A stretch of DNA of 14,720 nucleotides, taken from the NCBI GenBank assembly GCA_050261915.1, contig JBLNDT010000037.1:1-14720 (forward strand). The letters are read 5' to 3'. Position 1 is the stretch's first letter. The number at the start of each line of letters is the position of its first letter. Below, one piece after another: positions 6,561-14,350 of this stretch. This DNA is from UBA699 sp050261915. GTDB taxonomy: Bacteria; Bacillota; Clostridia; Clostridiales; Clostridiaceae. Under the pieces are notes generated by a model. It saw nothing but the letters and a program-made list of their open reading frames with translations, did not search any database and was not told where the DNA came from. The position numbers and the translations under genes are program-made.

Positions 6561-9500
6561 ATGAGTTTAAGATATATTTATGGCAGGGCAGGCAGCGGTA
6601 AAAGCAGCTTCTGCTTATTTGATATAAAAAGAGAAATTGATAAGGGAAATGAAAGACCCATTATTTTTCTTGTGCCAGAGCAATTCTCATTTCAATCAGA
6701 AAAAAAAATAATAGAAGTATTAGGGGAAGCGGGAGCATTCAGAGTACAGGTTTTAAGTTTTAAGAGAATGGCGGAGAAGGTTTTTAACCAGGTTGGCGGG
6801 GTTTCAAGAAAGCATATGAATAATGCTGGCAGGAGCATGCTTATTTACAGTATTATGGAGAAAAACAGGGAAAAGCTTCAAGTGTTTAAAAAAGCTTCTA
6901 AGAATCAAGGATTTATAGCCGGGATATCAGAGCTTATTACAGAATTTAAAAGGTATAGCATTACTCCAGAAAAAATTATGGAAAGCATAAATTCTATGGA
7001 GGATTTAAATTTAAAATCAAAACTTTCCGATGTTTATCTAATATATAGTGATTTTGAAAAAAGCATGGATAAAAGGTACATTGACACTGAAGATGATCTT
7101 ACAATTCTAGGATTCAAAATAGATGATTCTGATATTTTTAACGGAGCATACATTTGGATGGATGAGTTTTCAAGCTTTACTCCCCAGGAATATAAAATAA
7201 TAGAGAAGTTATTTACAAAGGCAAAAAAAATAAATATAACCCTATGCAGTGACGGAACTAATAATGAACTGTTTCTTCCAGTTAAAAGTACGGAGGAAAG
7301 GCTTAACAAGATTATTCAAAATTTAGGAATAAAATATGATAAGCCCATCTGGCTGGACAAAGAATCAGCAAGATTTAAATATAATGACGAACTTAGCCAT
7401 ATGGAAAAATATTTGTTTTCTTATCCGTATAAACAGTATGAAAAGAAAACTGAATCAATCAGTATATTTAGAGCATTAAACAGCTATTCCGAAGTGGAGG
7501 AAACTGCTGCTGAAATAATTCGGCTTTGCCGGGACAAGGGCATTATGTATAGAGATATAGCTGTAGTAAGCGGGGATCTTGAAGGTTATGAAAGTATTAT
7601 AAGGGCTGTTTTTTCCGAATACGGAATTTCATATTTCATTGATAAAAAAAGTAAAATTATAAATTCTCCACTCATAGTGCTTATAGTTTCTGCCTTGGAA
7701 ATAATAACAAAAAACTGGAGCTATGAAACAGTATTCAGGTATCTCAAAACAGGTCTTCTTAATATAGACCAAGGAGAGGTTGACTTACTGGAAAATTATG
7801 TGCTTGCAAATGGTATAAAGGGTAAAAGATGGACTGAAGAAGAAAAGTGGGAAAATCCCCTGCATTTTGACTACAACAGCTCAGAAATATCAGAAGATGA
7901 AACATTGTATATTGAAAGGATAAATAAGACAAGAAACGAAGCTGCAAAGCCATTGCTTAATCTTTCTAAAAAAATTAAGGGCAGAAGGACTTTCAATGAA
8001 ATAACTAAGGCATTATATGAATTTATCTGCGAAATAAATATTCCTGAAACCATCGAAAAACTTATTTTTAGCTTTGAAACTAATGGGCAGATGGATAGAG
8101 CCGCTGAATATAAGCAGGTTTGGGATATAATAGTTGAAATTATGGAACAGCTGGTACAAGTTATGGGTGATGAAGCAGTGAATTTAGATGAATACACTAA
8201 AATTCTTAATTCAGGCTTTCAGGAATATGAGATTGGCATTATACCTCCTGCTATAGACCAGGTATTGGTTGGGAGCATACAGAGGCTTAAAAGCCATGAA
8301 ATCTCTGTGCTTTTCATTCTTGGAACAAATGATGGAGTATTCCCTTCTCCAAGTAGTAATGAGGGAGTATTAACAGATGATGACAGAATAGCTCTGATAA
8401 ATGGTGGGTTGGAAGTGTCAAGGGATTCAAAAAGCCTTGCCTTTGAAGAACAATTTTTAATTTATTCCACACTAACTAGAGCAAATGAGTATTTAAGGCT
8501 AAGCTTTCCTGCAGCAGATTTTGAAGGCAAAACAAAAAGACCTTCAATAATAATTTCAAGGCTAAAGAAAATATTCAAAGGACTTACTGAGTATAGCAAT
8601 ATAATTAAGGATAATAGTGAAGGGGCTCGGCTTAAGAATATTACCTCAAAGCAGCCATTATTGAACCAGGTCCTAGCTGAAATGGGGAATAAAGACAGTG
8701 GGGTATTGAACTGTATATTGAATTGGTATTATACCAATGAGCCTTGGAAGAGCAGGCTTATTAATGGTGCAAAAGGATACAGCTACAAAAACAGTTTTAA
8801 AATTAGTGATACTAATAAAATCAGGGATTTGTATGGAAAAAGCCTTAATATTTCTGTTTCAAGGCTTGAAAAATATGTGGATTGTCCTTTTTCATATTTT
8901 GTTCAATACGGGTTAAAGGCTAGTGAGAGAAAAATATATAAACTGGCCCCACCAGATTTAGGTTCACTAATGCATGAAGCTTTGCACAGTTTTTCTATTA
9001 GTCTTAAGGAAAGTGGAAAAACATGGGCTGATATTGAAGAATCTTGGGCAGAGGAAAAAATATCCATGGTGGTGGAGGAGATAGTAAATAATTCCGCCGG
9101 TTCTATATTAAAAAGCTCCAAAAGATATGGCTTTATAGAGGAAAATGTTAAGAAAACTTTGAAGAGATCAGTAGAGCTTATAGCTTTACATATTAAAAGA
9201 GGCGAGTTTGAACCAATAGGGTATGAAATGAGCTTTGGAATTGGTGGGGATTTTCCACCTATATCCATGAACCTTGATTCAGGAGAGTTGGTAAATCTAA
9301 TTGGAAAGATTGACAGAGTGGACATGCTTCAAAAGAATGGAGAAACTTATATTAGAATAATTGATTATAAATCAGGAAATAAGGAATTTAAAATAAACGA
9401 TATATATTATGGTCTTCAAATGCAGTTATTAATATATCTAGATGCAATACTATCTGAAATAGGCAAAAGGTTTAATCAAATTGTAATTCCGGGGGGGGTT

Positions 9501-9980
9501 ATGTATTTTAGGCTAGATGATCCTATAGTAAAAACCTCAGGAGAAATTGGAGAGAATGAAATTTCCAAAGGTATAATGAAAGCCTTGAAAATGAATGGGT
9601 TAATATTAAATAATATTTCTGTTATTAACAGTATGGATTCAGAAATATCCGGAACCTCAGATATAATCCCTGTTTCAATTAACAAAGACAGCTCAATTTC
9701 CAATCGTTCATCTTGTGTGGATCAAAGTCAGTTTGATATTTTGAGGAATTATGTAAAAACATTGGTAAAAAAAATATGCTGTGAAATACTAAAGGGCAAT
9801 GTTGAAATTAACCCATACAAAAAAAAGGGAATAACATCCTGCACATATTGTTCCTTTTCAGCAATTTGCCAATTTGAGGAAGGAGTAAAAGGTAATAAAT
9901 ACAGAATTTTGAAGGATAGGAAAGAAGAAGAATTGTGGAAGCTATTAGAAGAGGAGACTGAACAAAAATTTAGTGAATAA
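6561..9980 (+). CDS. addB: AddB, ATP-dependent helicase/nuclease subunit B
   Basis: AddB is one subunit of the AddAB enzyme, which resects double-strand breaks and prepares 3' ends for RecA, doing the job of RecBCD in Firmicutes. The 1139-residue protein has an N-terminal Walker A motif (GRAGSGKS, 8-15). Its C-terminal RecB-type nuclease domain shows H805, D921 and D935-Y936-K937 (IIDYKSG). Four cysteines (C775, and C1094, C1097, C1103 in CTYCSFSAIC) match the iron-sulfur cluster that pins this domain. Length and domain order are normal. The ATG has an AAGGGGGATG ribosome binding site. The usual partner addA is not adjacent; it lies 4.4 kb downstream. A run of eight G residues at 9491-9498 sits within the nuclease domain. 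No GC-rich terminator was seen after the gene. Confidence 0.96.
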   Translation: MSLRYIYGRAGSGKSSFCLFDIKREIDKGNERPIIFLVPEQFSFQSEKKIIEVLGEAGAFRVQVLSFKRMAEKVFNQVGGVSRKHMNNAGRSMLIYSIMEKNREKLQVFKKASKNQGFIAGISELITEFKRYSITPEKIMESINSMEDLNLKSKLSDVYLIYSDFEKSMDKRYIDTEDDLTILGFKIDDSDIFNGAYIWMDEFSSFTPQEYKIIEKLFTKAKKINITLCSDGTNNELFLPVKSTEERLNKIIQNLGIKYDKPIWLDKESARFKYNDELSHMEKYLFSYPYKQYEKKTESISIFRALNSYSEVEETAAEIIRLCRDKGIMYRDIAVVSGDLEGYESIIRAVFSEYGISYFIDKKSKIINSPLIVLIVSALEIITKNWSYETVFRYLKTGLLNIDQGEVDLLENYVLANGIKGKRWTEEEKWENPLHFDYNSSEISEDETLYIERINKTRNEAAKPLLNLSKKIKGRRTFNEITKALYEFICEINIPETIEKLIFSFETNGQMDRAAEYKQVWDIIVEIMEQLVQVMGDEAVNLDEYTKILNSGFQEYEIGIIPPAIDQVLVGSIQRLKSHEISVLFILGTNDGVFPSPSSNEGVLTDDDRIALINGGLEVSRDSKSLAFEEQFLIYSTLTRANEYLRLSFPAADFEGKTKRPSIIISRLKKIFKGLTEYSNIIKDNSEGARLKNITSKQPLLNQVLAEMGNKDSGVLNCILNWYYTNEPWKSRLINGAKGYSYKNSFKISDTNKIRDLYGKSLNISVSRLEKYVDCPFSYFVQYGLKASERKIYKLAPPDLGSLMHEALHSFSISLKESGKTWADIEESWAEEKISMVVEEIVNNSAGSILKSSKRYGFIEENVKKTLKRSVELIALHIKRGEFEPIGYEMSFGIGGDFPPISMNLDSGELVNLIGKIDRVDMLQKNGETYIRIIDYKSGNKEFKINDIYYGLQMQLLIYLDAILSEIGKRFNQIVIPGGVMYFRLDDPIVKTSGEIGENEISKGIMKALKMNGLILNNISVINSMDSEISGTSDIIPVSINKDSSISNRSSCVDQSQFDILRNYVKTLVKKICCEILKGNVEINPYKKKGITSCTYCSFSAICQFEEGVKGNKYRILKDRKEEELWKLLEEETEQKFSE

Positions 9981-10076
9981 TTTGAAAAATTATTTAAAAA
10001 AGGTCTTTCATTTTTTTTAAAAAGAATTATAATTAAAATTAAATTAAATCTATAACAAAAAAATATTATACAAATG

Positions 10077-10103
10077 TAAAGTTTTTATTAATAATAACGA
10101 TAT
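10077..10103 (+). promoter_or_regulatory. Candidate sigma-D (flagellar) promoter of the chemoreceptor gene
   Basis: TAAA (10077-10080), 15 bases, then AACGATAT (10096-10103) closely matches the sigma-D/FliA pattern TAAA-N15-GCCGATAT. Chemoreceptor genes of motile Firmicutes commonly use this sigma factor. A TATAAT also occurs at 10101-10106, but the bases at its -35 position (AAAGTT) do not fit sigma-A. The leader to the start codon would be about 105 bases. Confidence 0.6.
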
Positions 10104-10215
10104 AATGTATAGTAATGAGACGTTCTTTGACAATTTTAAACATATTACAAAGTACACCATTTTGGACTATATATTTTAAAAATATAACTTATATACAAAT
10201 AAAGGGGGAGTATAA

Positions 10216-12237
10216 TTGAACAGGAATTCAATTAAAGGCAAAATTACCATATTGGCTGTGGTTATATCCACAATATGCCTAATATTATCATCAGGCATAG
10301 CGTACTACAGTGCTCGACAAAACTTGACAGATGAGTCCTTGGCAAATATTCAAAGTCAAACAGATACCTATGCAGCCACCTTTAACGGATGGCTTGAAAT
10401 GGAAGGTAAATTAATTAATGATATGACTAGTGAGATTGAAGCAGAAAAAATGGGAAGCACAGCTTCACTGCCTCAGTTCTTTGACACAAAAATAAAAGTT
10501 AATCCTGAATTTGGAGCACTATATATAGGACTTCAGGACAAAACATTTGTCGCTGATACAGCTTCAGCTTCAGGTATACCTGCAGGTTTTGACTGTACAT
10601 CAAGAGGATGGTATAAAAAAGCTATTCAAACAGACAAACTTGTATTTACAGCACCTTATGTGGATGCATTCACAGGTAAAATGATTATTACTATTTGTAG
10701 ATCTGTTAAGGTTAATGGTGCATATGTCGGAGTTGTTGGATCAGATATACGAGTTGATTATCTTACTACATTAACAGAGAAGGCTAAGGCTGGAGATAAT
10801 ACGTATGCTTTCCTAGTAGATGGAGATAAGAACTTTGTAGTTCATCCAAACAAAGAATTTCAGCCTACAGATAAAAACTCAGCTAATTTATCAAAAGTGT
10901 TAGATGGAAGATTTAACGCTATTGCAGAAAAATTAGATAAAAGTGGAAATGGTATAACCCTTATTAAGGATTATGATAATGTTGAAAAATATTATGTTAC
11001 TTCAAAGATTGCAATTACAGGATGGAATTTTGGGTTTGTAGTACCTCAAGCGAATATAACAAAACCACTTCAGGGATTGTTATATAGGTTTGTATTCTCA
11101 ATATTAATCTCATCCCTGGTTATGATTGTATTGCTAGTATTATTCTTGGATAAAACCTTTAAGCCTCTTGGAATTATGATGAAGAGACTTGAAAAGATAG
11201 CTAATGGCGATTTTTCTAAGGAAAATATTAATTATTCAGCTCACAAGGATGATGAAATTGGAATGCTGAATAAATCAATTGATCACATGGAAGACGAGCT
11301 TACCTCATTGATAAAAGGCATAACAGATAATTCACAAAATTTAAGTGCTTCAGCAGAAGAACTATCAGCTACAGTTGAAGAACTTAGTTCAAAGGTTTTA
11401 AATATTAGTGAGTCTGTTAACAGCATAGCTGGAGGCATGCAGGATTCAAGTGCTGCAGCAGAAGAACTTACTGCTTCAATTCAAGAGGTTGATTCAAGCA
11501 TCACCCAGCTTTCACAAAAAGCAACTGATGGCAGCGAAAATGCAAAAGATGCTAAAGAGAGAGCTGTAAGAGTAAAGGGCGATAGTCAGAGCGCAGTTGA
11601 AGGAACAAGAAGAATATATAATGAAAAACAAAGTAAAATGCTTAAGGCAATAGAAGACGGAAAAGTTGTTGACAATATTAAGGTTATGGCTGACACCATA
11701 GCTAGCATATCAGAACAGACAAACCTTCTGGCTCTAAATGCAGCAATAGAAGCAGCAAGAGCAGGAGAACAAGGAAAAGGCTTTGCAGTTGTTGCTGAAG
11801 AGGTAAGAAAACTTGCAGAACAATCATCACAAGCAGTAACAGCTATTCAGGAAACAATAATAAAAGTACAAGCAGCCTTCAAGAGCAGCATAGACACTGG
11901 AAGCGAGATCCTTGGCTTCATAGACAATGAAGTTAATAAGTTAATTGACTCAATGTCTTCAGCTGGTAATCAGTATTATGATGATTCAGACTTTGTAAGC
12001 AAAATGTCAGAGGAAATTGCTGCAATGTCAGAAGAAATAACTGCTACAGTTGGTCAAGTTAGTGGGGCAATAGTAAATATGGCCCATACTGCACAGGAAT
12101 CCACTGAGGAGTCTGAAAGCATAAAAGATAGCATGGAAGAAGCTTCAAAGGCTATAGAACAGGTTTCATTAACAGCTCAAAGCCAAGCAGAGCTTGCACA
12201 GAAGCTATATGAAATGGTTCAGCAGTTCAAAGTATAA
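10216..12237 (+). CDS. Methyl-accepting chemotaxis protein with dCache sensor
   Basis: The 673-residue chemoreceptor has a first membrane helix (about 10-30), an extracellular double-Cache domain (about 35-280), and a second helix (about 290-311). A HAMP domain (about 312-365) and a long cytoplasmic signalling coil follow. The coil has the conserved tip SEQTNLLALNAAIEAARAGE (499-518), which contacts CheA and CheW. In the sensor, R130, W132, Y133, Y148, D150 and D177 have the spacing I recall for the amino-acid-binding dCache motif; the usual first tyrosine is F125. It probably senses amino acids. The start is TTG at 10216 with an AAGGGGGAG site; no better ATG precedes the first helix. It is monocistronic, behind a sigma-D-like promoter and before a strong terminator. 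Confidence 0.93.
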   Translation: MNRNSIKGKITILAVVISTICLILSSGIAYYSARQNLTDESLANIQSQTDTYAATFNGWLEMEGKLINDMTSEIEAEKMGSTASLPQFFDTKIKVNPEFGALYIGLQDKTFVADTASASGIPAGFDCTSRGWYKKAIQTDKLVFTAPYVDAFTGKMIITICRSVKVNGAYVGVVGSDIRVDYLTTLTEKAKAGDNTYAFLVDGDKNFVVHPNKEFQPTDKNSANLSKVLDGRFNAIAEKLDKSGNGITLIKDYDNVEKYYVTSKIAITGWNFGFVVPQANITKPLQGLLYRFVFSILISSLVMIVLLVLFLDKTFKPLGIMMKRLEKIANGDFSKENINYSAHKDDEIGMLNKSIDHMEDELTSLIKGITDNSQNLSASAEELSATVEELSSKVLNISESVNSIAGGMQDSSAAAEELTASIQEVDSSITQLSQKATDGSENAKDAKERAVRVKGDSQSAVEGTRRIYNEKQSKMLKAIEDGKVVDNIKVMADTIASISEQTNLLALNAAIEAARAGEQGKGFAVVAEEVRKLAEQSSQAVTAIQETIIKVQAAFKSSIDTGSEILGFIDNEVNKLIDSMSSAGNQYYDDSDFVSKMSEEIAAMSEEITATVGQVSGAIVNMAHTAQESTEESESIKDSMEEASKAIEQVSLTAQSQAELAQKLYEMVQQFKV

Positions 12238-12317
12238 TTAATTGGATGGGGCCTGTCCCCCAAGTACTATTAAATAAATCCATAAATGGTATACTTTGAA
12301 ATAATAATATTAAAGTA

Positions 12318-12356
12318 AAAATTCCGGTAAATGCATTTTGCAGTTACCGGAATTTT
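12318..12356. terminator. Bidirectional terminator after the chemoreceptor gene
   Basis: A 13-bp perfect stem (12318-12330 with 12344-12356) has a 13-base loop that can pair further (TGCA with TGCA). A-rich and T-rich flanks let it work in both directions. It closes the chemoreceptor transcript about 80 bases after the stop codon. Confidence 0.85.
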
Positions 12357-12445
12357 ATTTGTGGTAACTTGGAGGTGAATCTTGAATTGAATTGGTATAT
12401 ATGTTAGTGTTACTATGATATATATTTTAGAGAGGAGAATGAAAT

Positions 12446-12793
12446 TTGAAAGCTTATTTTGATGCTTTGTCAAGGTATCTTATGGTTGTGGGTATTTTAT
12501 TTTTATTTGACAAATATCTAAGGTTTCTCGGCTTAGTCATCATAAGTTATGCCATTTGGAGAGCTTATTCTAGAAATCAATATAAGCGTCATTTAGAATT
12601 GATTGCCTTTGAAAATTTTATTCACAATTTAAAAGATAGATATAATAAATTAATATTAAATTTGAAAAATAAAAAGAAGTATAAGGTTTTTGTATGCCCT
12701 GGTTGCTCACAGAAGCTGAGAGTTCCAAGAAACAGGGGAAGGGTGACAATTACCTGCAGCAGATGTAATAGGGTTTTTAAAGGGAAATCATAG
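12446..12793 (+). CDS. Small membrane protein with C-terminal zinc ribbon, function unknown
   Basis: The 115-residue product has one or two closely spaced hydrophobic segments near the N-terminus (about 11-38), then a basic helical linker (about 40-80). The C-terminal zinc ribbon has four cysteines, CPGC (84-87) and CSRC (104-107), 16 residues apart, in a VFVCPGCSQKLRVPRNRG context. That ribbon is like those found on small membrane-associated regulatory or adaptor proteins; I do not recognise the family. The start is TTG at 12446, eight bases after AGGAG; the nearby ATG at 12439 is out of frame and soon stops. The acyltransferase gene follows 17 bases later, so the two probably share a message. 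A possible extended -10 (TGATATATA, 12416-12424) lies upstream. Confidence 0.75.
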   Translation: MKAYFDALSRYLMVVGILFLFDKYLRFLGLVIISYAIWRAYSRNQYKRHLELIAFENFIHNLKDRYNKLILNLKNKKKYKVFVCPGCSQKLRVPRNRGRVTITCSRCNRVFKGKS

Positions 12794-12810
12794 AGTATAA
12801 GAGGTATAAA

Positions 12811-13527
12811 ATGTTAAAGATATTTTACTATATATATTTTGGTATATATTTGTTTATTAAAACAGTTAGGGCAAAAATAAAAATATATTTTTTAAAGGGT
12901 AAATCTCAACAGAAAGTGGATGAGTATATCTACAAAACTGCAAGAGATATGGCTAAACATTTCATGAATATTTCAAACACAAAGGCTTTAGTTAAGGGTA
13001 TTGAATATATTCCTAATGAACCGTGTATATTTATATGCAATCATCAGGCTATATTCGATGTTTTTCTCCTTATTTCAAATATTGAAATAATCACAGGGTT
13101 TATAGCAAAAAAGGAAATTAAAAGCTATCCTCTAATAGGTTTTTGGATTAGTGCTATGCATTCTGTATTTCTCGATAGAAGTAATGTGCGTGAGGGGATG
13201 AAAGCTATAAATGCAGGTGCTGAAAATATCAGGAAGGGTTATTCAATGATTTTGTTTCCGGAAGGTACCAGGAGTCTTAAATCAGAAATGGGAGAATTTA
13301 AGAAAGGCAGCTTGAAACTTGCACTTAAGTCTGGGGCGCCTATAGTTCCAATTACTATTGACGGCACATACAAGGTGCTTGAAACAGGAAATCAGGTTAG
13401 AGGCAATGTGCTTAAAATGGTAGTTCATAAGCCTTTATACATGGGAGAACTATCAGAGGATGAAAAAAAGAATCTTTCTTATATAATATATAAAACAATA
13501 AAAAATGGTCTCTTAGAAATGCAATAA
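12811..13527 (+). CDS. plsC: 1-acyl-sn-glycerol-3-phosphate acyltransferase (PlsC family)
   Basis: The 238-residue enzyme belongs to the PlsC/LPLAT family, which transfers an acyl chain to lysophosphatidic acid to make phosphatidic acid at the cytoplasmic membrane. The catalytic H-x4-D motif is NHQAIFD (H78, D83). The substrate-binding FPEGTRS motif is at 149-155. A third family block, GAPIVPITIDGTYKVL, is at 175-190. An N-terminal hydrophobic segment (about 3-17) can tether it to the membrane. Length is typical. The ATG at 12811 has an AAGAGGT site and follows the zinc-ribbon gene by 17 bases, suggesting an operon. A second PlsC paralogue elsewhere in the genome would be normal, so whether this is the main housekeeping enzyme cannot be told. 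Confidence 0.9.
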   Translation: MLKIFYYIYFGIYLFIKTVRAKIKIYFLKGKSQQKVDEYIYKTARDMAKHFMNISNTKALVKGIEYIPNEPCIFICNHQAIFDVFLLISNIEIITGFIAKKEIKSYPLIGFWISAMHSVFLDRSNVREGMKAINAGAENIRKGYSMILFPEGTRSLKSEMGEFKKGSLKLALKSGAPIVPITIDGTYKVLETGNQVRGNVLKMVVHKPLYMGELSEDEKKNLSYIIYKTIKNGLLEMQ

Positions 13528-13550
13528 GAGCCGGATTACTCCAGCTCTTA
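13525..13550. terminator. Shared terminator of the convergent plsC and GNAT genes
   Basis: TAAGAGC (13525-13531) pairs with GCTCTTA (13544-13550), then a C/A mismatch, then GG with CC around a 6-base loop. The stem bases begin and end with the stop codons of the two convergent genes. A T-rich tail follows on the plus side (GATTTCTTTATTAT); the minus side tail is weaker. Confidence 0.65.
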
Positions 13551-14063
13551 GATTTCTTTATTATCATTTGATAAATCTATATTTTTAGCTTTATATTCCT
13601 TACGTAATAAAGCTCTTATATAACCCTTGTCATTGGTGGTTGATTCTATATAAAAACCTCGTCCATAATAAAATCGAACCAGAGAAAGCATTTTTGATGC
13701 AGTGTGAAGTGTAAGAGTAGTTACATTCAAAGCTTCCATAGCATTATCCACAGCATTCATCAGAACTTTTCCAACACCTTTGTTTTGAAAATCCAAATGT
13801 ACTCCAAACCGACTCAAATAGGCTGTTTTATCATCTTTAACCTCAATTCGCACGCTGCCAACAACTTGTCCATTGTAAAGTGCAGTGAAAACCTCTTTAG
13901 TTTCAATATCTTTAATTACATCTTCCACTGTTTCGTTTAAAGCAGCAATAGTACCTGAGGTTCCAAGCTGTTCCTGATAACTCTTAAAAACATCCTTGGT
14001 TATTGCATAAATGTATGGTGCATCTTCTGCAATGGCCTTTCTAACAACGAATATATTTTCCAT
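13548..14063 (-). CDS. GNAT-family N-acetyltransferase
   Basis: The 171-residue protein has the GNAT fold in order: an N-terminal strand-helix (VVRKAIAEDAPYIYAIT), the VVGSVRIEV strand (67-75), the acetyl-CoA-binding motif A around FGVHLDFQNKGVGKVLMNA (86-104, with Q93-N-K-G-V-G-K99 as pyrophosphate loop), and a C-terminal LSLVRFYYGRGFY block (126-138). It should transfer an acetyl group from acetyl-CoA to an amine, but the substrate cannot be predicted. The ATG at 14063 follows a GGGGGTAG site, and a strong sigma-A promoter lies upstream. It faces plsC across a shared terminator and diverges from addA. Confidence 0.88.
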   Translation of the reverse strand: MENIFVVRKAIAEDAPYIYAITKDVFKSYQEQLGTSGTIAALNETVEDVIKDIETKEVFTALYNGQVVGSVRIEVKDDKTAYLSRFGVHLDFQNKGVGKVLMNAVDNAMEALNVTTLTLHTASKMLSLVRFYYGRGFYIESTTNDKGYIRALLRKEYKAKNIDLSNDNKEI

Positions 14064-14098
14064 GTATCTACCCCCGATTAATGTTTTATTTATGAATA

Positions 14099-14127
14099 AT
14101 TATACAATGTTAATTATATTAATGCAA
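14099..14127 (-). promoter_or_regulatory. Promoter of the GNAT gene
   Basis: On the minus strand TTGCAT (14122-14127), a 17-base spacer and a perfect TATAAT (14099-14104) form a good sigma-A promoter about 35 bases before the start codon. Confidence 0.7.
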
Positions 14128-14158
14128 TATATTATTTGAAAAAAATTATATTTTTTTA

Positions 14159-14167
14159 TGTTATAAT
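14159..14167 (+). promoter_or_regulatory. Extended -10 promoter of addA
   Basis: TG-T-TATAAT (14159-14167) is a perfect extended -10 element. A TTGAAA at 14136-14141 lies 20 bases upstream of the hexamer, too far to be a normal -35, but extended -10 promoters need little -35 contact. Transcription from near 14174 would give a leader of about 175 bases. Confidence 0.55.
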
Positions 14168-14173
14168 TATAGA

Positions 14174-14350
14174 AGTATACGTATAATCATAAGGATTTGG
14201 GGTGGGGTGTTTTAAACCGAAAAATGAATTTTTATTTTTTGTTTTTATACTAACATTTCAAATGTAAATTCATTCAAATCTTAACAATAAAACTGGTATG
14301 GGCATAGGAATCAAACACCTTAATCAAACAAAAAGCAGAGGGTGATTAAT
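14174..14350 (+). promoter_or_regulatory. Long structured leader of addA
   Basis: The leader can form a 9-bp helix (14204-14212 with 14313-14321, two G-U pairs) enclosing a perfect 9-bp helix (14224-14232 with 14267-14275). The segment 14313-14326 can alternatively pair downstream (14320-14326 with 14343-14349), placing the AGAGGG ribosome binding site in a loop next to the start codon. The two states exclude each other. A palindrome ACATTT-C-AAATGT (14254-14266) and a nine-codon hydrophobic frame (ATG 14225, TAA 14252-14254) also lie here. It matches no riboswitch class I know. Confidence 0.35.

Noticed and set aside
8903..9325. 140-codon open frame on the minus strand inside addB
   Set aside because: It lies antisense to a well-supported gene, has no ribosome binding site or recognisable domain, and covers conserved nuclease motifs of addB.
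9993..10021. Hairpin after addB as a terminator
   Set aside because: The 9-bp stem is made only of A-T pairs and is followed by A-rich, not T-rich, sequence; too weak to call.
10127..10155. Perfect TTGACA as -35 of a sigma-A promoter for the chemoreceptor
   Set aside because: At spacings of 16-18 bases the downstream hexamers (AAAGTA, AAGTAC, AGTACA) do not resemble a -10 element; the sigma-D-like site upstream fits better.
12248..12261. GGGG-CCTGT-CCCC inverted repeat after the chemoreceptor gene
   Set aside because: It has a short 4-bp GC stem without a T tract, occurs once in the window, and the real terminator follows 60 bases later; no repeat family could be shown.
14178..14220. Purine riboswitch in the addA leader, suggested by TATAATC followed by a TTTTAAACCG-like stretch
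   Set aside because: The required P2 and P3 stems with kissing loops are not present, because the intervening bases are G-rich without complement.
9981..14350. The addB-addA intervening genes as a mobile element or defence island
   Set aside because: No integrase, transposase, flanking direct repeats, terminal inverted repeats or tRNA target is visible, and the genes are ordinary chemotaxis, lipid and acetyltransferase families.
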